Below the pieces are notes generated by a model. The model was given only the letters and a program-made list of their open reading frames with translations, was not told where the DNA came from and searched no databases. From contig PGTJ01000112.1 in NCBI GenBank assembly GCA_002794515.1, positions 1 to 7,625 on the forward strand: 7,625 nt of DNA, given 5' to 3'. Below are positions 1 to 4,532 of the stretch, in pieces; the first letter of the stretch is position 1, and the number at the start of each line of letters is the position of its first letter. Source of the stretch: Phototrophicales bacterium (GTDB lineage Bacteria; Chloroflexota; Anaerolineae; Aggregatilineales; Phototrophicaceae). A program made the translations under genes and the position numbers.

Positions 1-351
1 GGCAATATTTATGCCGATGAAGCCTTATTCCGCGCCAATATTCATCCACAAACACCCGCCAATCAATTATCAAATAACCAAATATCTGGGTTGTATTGGG
101 GTATCCGCGAGGCATTGATGATGGGCATTGACCATGAAGGGGCGAGCATCAATTGGTATCGCAAACCCGATGGCACAAAAGGCGAATCGCAAAACCACTT
201 TTTGGTTTATGGACGAGATAACCAACCGTGTGTGGTGTGTGGGACATCTATCCATAAGATTCGTGTTGCGGGACGTGGCACACATTTTTGTCCACAATGC
301 CAACCCGCATCTATTCATTCCGTATTATCATCCAAAAAGGTGACGACATGA
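1..351 (+). CDS. mutM: Formamidopyrimidine-DNA glycosylase (Fpg/MutM), C-terminal part; 5' end outside window
   Basis: Base-excision repair enzyme that removes oxidised purines such as 8-oxoguanine and nicks the abasic site (family knowledge). The window holds the last 116 residues in frame 1. The first residues, GNIYADEALFRANIHP, match the conserved helix-two-turn-helix DNA-binding segment. Near the end is the family's zinc finger in the form C-x2-C-x16-C-x2-C (codons at 229-300). Within it the stretch GRGTHFCPQCQ carries the arginine that contacts the damaged strand in known structures. The catalytic N-terminal proline and glutamate lie upstream of the window, as about 160 residues are missing for a usual length near 270-285. 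About 16 residues follow the last zinc cysteine, a short unconserved tail. The stop TGA overlaps the ATG of the next gene, so the two are probably co-transcribed. Endonuclease VIII (Nei) shares this fold, but the finger and the GNIYADEALF segment fit Fpg better. Confidence 0.93.
   Translation, partial: GNIYADEALFRANIHPQTPANQLSNNQISGLYWGIREALMMGIDHEGASINWYRKPDGTKGESQNHFLVYGRDNQPCVVCGTSIHKIRVAGRGTHFCPQCQPASIHSVLSSKKVTT
336..340 (+). promoter_or_regulatory. Ribosome binding site that supports the start at 348
   Basis: AAAGG lies seven bases before the ATG at 348, inside the last codons of fpg. This favours the overlapping start at 348 over the longer in-frame start at 288. Confidence 0.6.
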
Positions 352-1445
352 ACTTATCTGTATTCCAACCCCCTATTCCCCCATCTGGGTATCGTCAAGC
401 CGAAGACATCACCGATTATCTGCCCGACTTCTTGGCACAATTGCCTGTCAGCTTGGTGTTGATGGTGTGCGTCTCTGGATTTTTGTTGATGATTGCTATG
501 GCATGGTTCGCCTATTTTAAGCCACGTCGCAAAAAGTGGCTGGCATCTGTGGCAGAAGCCAATCAACAAAATGAAATCATGTCTGAAGCCTTTTCGTTAT
601 TGACCAATGAACACGAGGAATTGCCCATGCCCGAAAAACCCCTTCCTAAAATCCCGCAAAATATCACCCCCAAAAAAGCCGATGAAGATGAATTACCCGA
701 TTTAGGGATGCTCACCACAGGTTTGGCGAAAGAATTGCCAAAGGTCAATGTTTCGCCCAAAAAAGCCAGCACATCACCAACACCCAGCATAACCACCACA
801 CCACCAACCACGATATCGGGGATGCGCCAAACCATTCGCCTGAATACAGGCGACCTCATCCCTGCTGATGAACTCATCACCATCGCCCGTGATGCCCGTG
901 ATGGTCGCTTGGTGGTGCAGATGAATGGGATTGGTTATCGCACATTGGTCAACGACCCCAAAGCCAAAGACCAATTCGTCAAATTGATGCGGGAACTCTC
1001 TGATGTGGTGAATAAGCCCGATGACAACCCTCCATCGCCAACAGCAGAGGCGGTTATCCCACCACCACCGCCCATCTCAACACAACCGATTGTCACACCT
1101 GTCAGCCATATACCACCACCGCCCATTGCGACCGATGGCAAAATGCCGGGCGATTTGCCCAAGTTCAAGATGGAAGAAGCGGTCAGACCGACCGCCAAAG
1201 GCAAATATGAAGCTGTGCCATTGCCCGAATTGAACATCGCCGAAGCCATCGAAGCCTATTTACAGCACAAACTCAAGTTCACACCCGAATATGCCACACG
1301 GGTCATCCATGTGCTATCGGCACCTGGGGGAGGTGTTCGTATTCAAGTGGATAATACCTTTTATGAAGCCGTTAGTGATGTTGCCGACCCCGACATTCGC
1401 GCCTTTTTGCAACAAACCATCGCCGAATGGCAGGCGCGTCAATAA
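348..1445 (+). CDS. Single-pass membrane-anchored protein with proline-rich linkers and a duplicated C-terminal module, function unknown
   Basis: I do not recognise a named family. The 365-residue product has a short acidic N-terminus, one hydrophobic segment at about residues 33-57, then KPRRKK. By the positive-inside rule this puts the long C-terminal part in the cytoplasm. Residues 90-160 and 222-262 are low-complexity, rich in Pro, Thr and Lys, including two PPPP runs. Between and after them lie two small folded-looking segments (about 170-221 and 297-361) that resemble each other: each has a beta-like stretch ending in a conserved Tyr, then Asp-Pro, then an amphipathic helix. I chose the ATG at 348 because it overlaps the fpg stop (ATGA) and has AAAGG seven bases upstream. 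An in-frame ATG at 288 would add 20 residues and overlap fpg by 64 bp, which is unlikely. Coupling to fpg suggests co-expression but does not prove a repair role. It could be a scaffold or a membrane tether. Confidence 0.85.
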   Translation: MNLSVFQPPIPPSGYRQAEDITDYLPDFLAQLPVSLVLMVCVSGFLLMIAMAWFAYFKPRRKKWLASVAEANQQNEIMSEAFSLLTNEHEELPMPEKPLPKIPQNITPKKADEDELPDLGMLTTGLAKELPKVNVSPKKASTSPTPSITTTPPTTISGMRQTIRLNTGDLIPADELITIARDARDGRLVVQMNGIGYRTLVNDPKAKDQFVKLMRELSDVVNKPDDNPPSPTAEAVIPPPPPISTQPIVTPVSHIPPPPIATDGKMPGDLPKFKMEEAVRPTAKGKYEAVPLPELNIAEAIEAYLQHKLKFTPEYATRVIHVLSAPGGGVRIQVDNTFYEAVSDVADPDIRAFLQQTIAEWQARQ

Positions 1446-1449
1446 TCGG

Positions 1450-2310
1450 TCATGCCCATGTCTCATCGATGGGCATAATTTCGAGTTGATGTTTGGCATT
1501 ATAAGCCAATTTGCCCATTGGGCGCTTGGTATCGTGCGGAAAAATCAACACCGCATCATGTGCCAGCGCCCATGCTTGCCATGCCCGCTTTGTTTCGAGC
1601 GTGAGCATGGGTTCTGTGTCATACGATGTCATCCACGACAGTTTTTCAAAATGCACAGCGAATGATGCCATATCACATACAAAAGCGACATGTTGCCCAT
1701 CCCTTTCGATGGTGATTGCCATATGACCGCGTGTATGACCAGGAGCTATCACACCCCAAATACCCTCTGCCAGTTGTGTATCGCCATATAACAAACGCAA
1801 TTGCCCCGTTTGGCGCAATACATCCCAATTTTGTGGGATATAAGTGGAGCGCGTTCGTTCATTGGGATGTGTGGCATCGAGCATCTCGCGGGCTTGTACC
1901 ACATATTCAGCATTTGGAAAGGCGGGGATGATGGTCGTGCCATCGTCATCAAACATGGTATTGCCACCACAATGGTCGGCATGAAGATGTGTATTGATCA
2001 CCAGCGTAATCGCTTCTGGCAAGACACCTATCCGCGCCAATCCATCTTCTAATGTGCCATACGGATACGTAATGCCCCAGTTGGCACGCGATTTATCATC
2101 TAACCGCTTGCCTAAGCCTGTATCCACCAAAATTTTTTGGGTAGGGGTTTGGATATACAAGCAATTGAGGCTCATCGGCACAAGATTATCGGCATCTGGT
2201 TCAAAATAACGCCTGAATAAGGCGCGTGGCACTAATCCAAACGGACCGCCTGCATCGGCTTGTGTCAGACCTGCATGAATAAGACGGATGGTTATATCAC
2301 CAAGTCGCAT
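1450..2310 (-). CDS. Metallo-beta-lactamase-fold hydrolase (lactonase-like, dinuclear metal site)
   Basis: A 286-residue cytoplasmic hydrolase with no signal peptide. The complete two-metal site of the superfamily is visible: H108, H110, D112 and H113 in NTHLHADHCGG, H192 in GHTRGH, D213 in VCDMA, and H259 in FPHD. VDTGLG at 62-67 is the usual strand-loop before the active site. This set is shared with N-acyl homoserine lactonases (AiiA type) and the related methyl parathion hydrolase-like group, so ester, lactone or phosphoester hydrolysis is likely. The true substrate cannot be read from the sequence. The ATG is preceded by AGAGG five bases upstream. It is the last gene of the minus-strand cluster, 15 bp after the deaminase gene, with its ribosome site lying between the two genes. 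Its stop is 4 bp from the stop of the convergent + strand gene. Fold assignment is firm and substrate assignment is open. Confidence 0.92.
   Translation of the reverse strand: MRLGDITIRLIHAGLTQADAGGPFGLVPRALFRRYFEPDADNLVPMSLNCLYIQTPTQKILVDTGLGKRLDDKSRANWGITYPYGTLEDGLARIGVLPEAITLVINTHLHADHCGGNTMFDDDGTTIIPAFPNAEYVVQAREMLDATHPNERTRSTYIPQNWDVLRQTGQLRLLYGDTQLAEGIWGVIAPGHTRGHMAITIERDGQHVAFVCDMASFAVHFEKLSWMTSYDTEPMLTLETKRAWQAWALAHDAVLIFPHDTKRPMGKLAYNAKHQLEIMPIDETWA
1452..1476. terminator. Short hairpin at the convergent gene junction, possible weak terminator
   Basis: Two perfect 8-base arms (ATGCCCAT at 1452-1459 and ATGGGCAT at 1469-1476) flank a 9-base loop. The hairpin starts 7 bp after the + strand gene ends and covers the last codons of the minus-strand hydrolase gene. 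On the + strand the bases after it (AATTT) are only mildly T-rich, and on the minus side there is no T run. It could help to end the + strand transcript. It could also be chance, since the arms code for the hydrolase's final residues. Confidence 0.3.
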
Positions 2311-2325
2311 GTGCGCCTCTGTTGA

Positions 2326-3366
2326 TCAAATCTTGAGCCAATCTTTGAATTGTGTGATGAGGGCTTGTCGTTCATCATCGGGGATAAATGCCGATTTTGC
2401 CGCATTGAGGATGAACTGTTTGATGTCATCCAGTGTGAAGGGCAGATATTGTAACACACGCATCAGCTCATCAGATAAAGAGATGCCACTGACCAACGGG
2501 TCATCGGTATTGATGGTGATGGGCAACCCACTCGCCACCAAAATTGGCAATTGATGGGCAGATAGATGTTTGACCACCCCACTATCCACATTGCTACTCG
2601 GACACACCTCCAAGGTGATATTGCGTTGTAGCAATACATTCACCACACCGGCATCTTCTATCGCCCGAATGCCATGCCCAATGCGTTCAGAGCCGACATT
2701 GCTGATGGCATCCCATACGCTATCTGCGCCTTCCCATTCACCCGCATGAAGGGTGACATGCAAACCCGCCGCACGCCCCATCTGGAACACATGACGAAAG
2801 GGATAGGCGGTATAATCACTTTCGTTGCCCGCGAGGTCGATGGCGACCACCCCCATGTGCATATGGGCAATCGCCGCACGGGTGACGGCTTCGCCAACTT
2901 CGACACTCTCATGACGATTCATCGAGACAATCAGGCGCACCTGAATATCGTGCGCCTGTGCGGTTTCGAGCGCCGTCTCGCACACCCATCTGACCACTTC
3001 ATCGGGTGTGGCTTTGATCGAATTACATAAGGCACGCGGGGTAAAGCGCAATTCCATATATTTGATATTATCATCGGCGGCATCTTCTATTACCTCGCGG
3101 GTGATGCGCCGTATGATATTGGGCGAGAGAAAAAATTGGCGCAATACACGGAATTTCGCCAAAAAATTTTGCCATGTGCGTGGCTCATCGGGCATCATCT
3201 GGACAAACGGGCGCAATACATCGGGATGATATTCGGGCATCTCCATGCCAAAATCGCGGGCGATGTCGATGAGTGTATTCAAACGAACAGACCCTTCTAA
3301 ATGTCGATGAAGTTCTATTTTGGGCATCGCCCGAATTGTCTCATACAGGTCGTGCTGAACGTCCAA
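2326..3366 (-). CDS. add: Adenosine deaminase family protein (TTG start)
   Basis: A 346-residue, zinc-dependent amidohydrolase expected to deaminate adenosine or deoxyadenosine to inosine in the cytoplasm (purine salvage). The family motifs appear in order: metal ligands H20 and H22 in ELHRHLEGS; DLAGNE near 178-182; metal ligand H207 and catalytic E210 in HAGEWEG; H231 in RIGHG; and metal ligand D288 with D289 in NTDDP. No key residue is missing and length is normal. The chosen start is a TTG directly after the TAA of the upstream gene, with GGAG nine bases before it. It gives the extension DLYETIRAMPK that normally precedes the first histidine motif. The next ATG (codon 14) would begin at MPKIELH and lacks a good ribosome site. 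Glu at position 24, where classical adenosine deaminases often have Asp, leaves room for adenine deaminase or aminodeoxyfutalosine deaminase activity. Adenosine is the likeliest substrate but is not proven. Confidence 0.92.
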   Translation of the reverse strand: MDVQHDLYETIRAMPKIELHRHLEGSVRLNTLIDIARDFGMEMPEYHPDVLRPFVQMMPDEPRTWQNFLAKFRVLRQFFLSPNIIRRITREVIEDAADDNIKYMELRFTPRALCNSIKATPDEVVRWVCETALETAQAHDIQVRLIVSMNRHESVEVGEAVTRAAIAHMHMGVVAIDLAGNESDYTAYPFRHVFQMGRAAGLHVTLHAGEWEGADSVWDAISNVGSERIGHGIRAIEDAGVVNVLLQRNITLEVCPSSNVDSGVVKHLSAHQLPILVASGLPITINTDDPLVSGISLSDELMRVLQYLPFTLDDIKQFILNAAKSAFIPDDERQALITQFKDWLKI

Positions 3367-3684
3367 TTAATCCCGCTCCGCTAATAACCAGCTCCAATAA
3401 TGCCAAGCCACAATCACACCCAATGTCAACCCAAGTGCTGGTGCGCCATTATATATCATAATCCACCATAAATTATCATACGAATTTGTATCGGTGTGGA
3501 TAAAAACCCAAAACCGACCGCCTACACCGATGAGCATCAAAATTGTTGCCATAAAAAAAATGCCATAATAACGATTAGACCGTGTGACACGCCCCAAGCG
3601 ACGACTGAGCAATCCTAGCACCATGAGCAAAATGGCAATTGCCATCATGCCGAATCCTGCCAATATGCTCCCGAATGATGCCAT
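3367..3684 (-). CDS. Small three-TM membrane protein, function unknown
   Basis: I do not recognise a characterised family. The 105-residue product has three hydrophobic segments at about 6-26, 41-61 and 75-101. A basic loop (SRRLGRVTRSNR, 27-38) joins the first two, and a polar loop with two Asp joins the last two. The basic loop predicts an outside N-terminus and an inside first loop. The second segment ends in an arginine (GGRFW). The third is aromatic-rich, with several Trp, a Tyr and a His. The ATG at 3684 is five bases after the stop of the previous gene, and AAAGGA within that gene's end is a plausible ribosome site about 11 bases away. The stop TAA touches the TTG of the deaminase gene, so translation of the two is probably coupled. 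Layout and size match the preceding gene's product, suggesting that the two form a complex. No transport or enzymatic motif is visible. Confidence 0.8.
   Translation of the reverse strand: MASFGSILAGFGMMAIAILLMVLGLLSRRLGRVTRSNRYYGIFFMATILMLIGVGGRFWVFIHTDTNSYDNLWWIMIYNGAPALGLTLGVIVAWHYWSWLLAERD
3376..3379 (-). promoter_or_regulatory. Ribosome binding site deciding the TTG start of the deaminase gene
   Basis: On the minus strand GGAG sits nine bases before the TTG at 3366, inside the last codons of the upstream membrane-protein gene. The only other candidate start, the ATG at 3327, has no comparable purine-rich stretch. Confidence 0.5.
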
Positions 3685-3689
3685 GCGTG

Positions 3690-3995
3690 TTATAGTCCTT
3701 TGTTATTCATCACCATTAACCAGTATAAACGAATACATAAAAATGCCAACACAAAACCCGCGATTCCCACCACCATATCGGCGATGGGGTCACCAATGAG
3801 GCTATCGACACTGGCATAACGAACTGCGGCAATGGCAAAACAAATCAATGGGAACAAAAAAGTGCGGGGATAAGTCTGTTTACCTGAAAATTTCTGATAA
3901 AAACGGGCAATCAACAACATGAACAAGATGAGTATGGCTAACGGAAACCATGTATAGATGACCAGTAGTTGATTGAGCGAGATAGATGTCATCAT
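3690..3995 (-). CDS. Small three-TM membrane protein, function unknown, partner of the next gene
   Basis: The 101-residue product has three hydrophobic segments at about 10-30, 45-62 and 70-95. The first ends in ARFYQKFSGKQTYPR, a basic loop likely to face the cytoplasm. The second ends in AAVRYASVDSLIGDP, which has an arginine at the membrane edge and two acidic residues in the next loop. I have a loose memory of similar RFYQ..SG..T and VRYAS proteins in Chloroflexota, with no known function. There are two adjacent in-frame ATGs (3995 and 3992) and I cannot choose between them. Neither has a convincing Shine-Dalgarno sequence, and a perfect hairpin ends 11 bases upstream. It is 5 bp before the second membrane-protein gene and 40 bp after the winged-helix regulator gene. 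Likely roles are a small membrane complex or sensor subunit, but nothing in the sequence decides this. Confidence 0.78.
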   Translation of the reverse strand: MMTSISLNQLLVIYTWFPLAILILFMLLIARFYQKFSGKQTYPRTFLFPLICFAIAAVRYASVDSLIGDPIADMVVGIAGFVLAFLCIRLYWLMVMNNKGL

Positions 3996-4006
3996 GAACC
4001 CACAGT

Positions 4007-4030
4007 GATTAGGGGGAATGCCCCCTAATC
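4007..4030 (-). other. Perfect hairpin between the regulator gene and the membrane-protein genes
   Basis: The arms GATTAGGGGG and CCCCCTAATC pair over 10 bp around a 4-base loop. The hairpin fills most of the 40-bp gap between the regulator's stop and the next ATG. No T run follows on either strand, so it is not a standard intrinsic terminator. In the minus-strand transcript it would form just upstream of the membrane-protein start, where it could act as a partial terminator, an RNA-processing or stability element, or a control on translation. Confidence 0.6.
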
Positions 4031-4035
4031 AACAC

Positions 4036-4413
4036 TTAAAAATCGTATCTGGGCGAAAAATTCATGTTCTTGATGATCGCTTGGATGGCTTCAATCCGAA
4101 ATTGGCGGTCATGACAAGCCTGCATGAATTGTTTAATTAATTGACGTGTGTGTTTATCGCGCACCAGCTTATATTGCCGAACACCTGCTTTATCTTCGCT
4201 GGTGAGGATGCCCACCCCGACTAATCCCTCCAATTCACGCCCAACGGTGTGAACATCGCGTCCTGTGCCTTTCGCCACCTGTTCGCAGGTCTCTTTGCGC
4301 GTTGGCGAATCGTTAAAATAACGGACTAAATCCCATCGGATGAACGAATTCACACGGGTTTGAATAAAATCGAGCAATTCTTCTGTCATCGTTAGGGTGG
4401 AGGCAGTTGCCAT
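4036..4413 (-). CDS. Winged-helix DNA-binding protein, probable transcriptional regulator
   Basis: A 125-residue, soluble, basic protein. Residues 26-83 read as a winged helix: a first helix (WDLVRYFND), a second (residues 40-48, ETCEQVAK), a likely recognition helix (VHTVGRELEGLVGVGIL, 54-70), then a beta wing with a charged turn (EDKAG) ending in RQYKL. A longer helix at about 88-117 could serve for dimerisation. The layout is like small ArsR/MarR-type or GntR-like regulators, but no metal or ligand site is visible and I cannot assign a family. It starts at ATG 4413 with a weak ribosome site (AGTGAG). An in-frame ATG eight codons later is a possible alternative. As the first gene of the tight minus-strand cluster it is well placed to autoregulate the membrane-protein, deaminase and hydrolase genes. 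This is an inference from position alone. Confidence 0.8.
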   Translation of the reverse strand: MATASTLTMTEELLDFIQTRVNSFIRWDLVRYFNDSPTRKETCEQVAKGTGRDVHTVGRELEGLVGVGILTSEDKAGVRQYKLVRDKHTRQLIKQFMQACHDRQFRIEAIQAIIKNMNFSPRYDF

Positions 4414-4456
4414 AGGTTATACTCACTTTCTATAAATTCACGATATAGAGAGAGAC

Positions 4457-4486
4457 ATATAAGGCGCAAACAGTTGCGCCTTATAT
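4457..4486 (-). terminator. Strong hairpin downstream of secA, probable terminator
   Basis: Perfect 13-base arms (ATATAAGGCGCAA and its complement) flank a 4-base loop, beginning 46 bases after the secA stop. On the minus strand the hairpin is followed by the pyrimidine tract TCTCTCTCTAT rather than a clean U run. On the + strand TTTTT comes only after 14 bases. It most likely ends the secA transcript and separates it from the regulator operon. The operon promoter would then have to lie in 4414-4456 or overlap the hairpin. I see only weak candidates there (TTGCGC and TATATC, 16 bases apart). Confidence 0.6.
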
Positions 4487-4532
4487 CTAATATACACCTA
4501 TTTTTGCAATTACGCTCCAGATTAACAAATTC

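Noticed and set aside
288..347. Longer start (ATG at 288) for the fpg-linked membrane protein
   Set aside because: It would overlap fpg by 64 bp through the zinc finger codons, and the extra residues are simply a shifted reading of fpg. The ATG at 348 has a good ribosome site.
1061..1126. 15-bp direct repeat (ACCACCACCGCCCAT) 51 bp apart
   Set aside because: It encodes the two in-frame PPPP runs of the low-complexity linker and is explained by proline codon use, not by a mobile or regulatory repeat.
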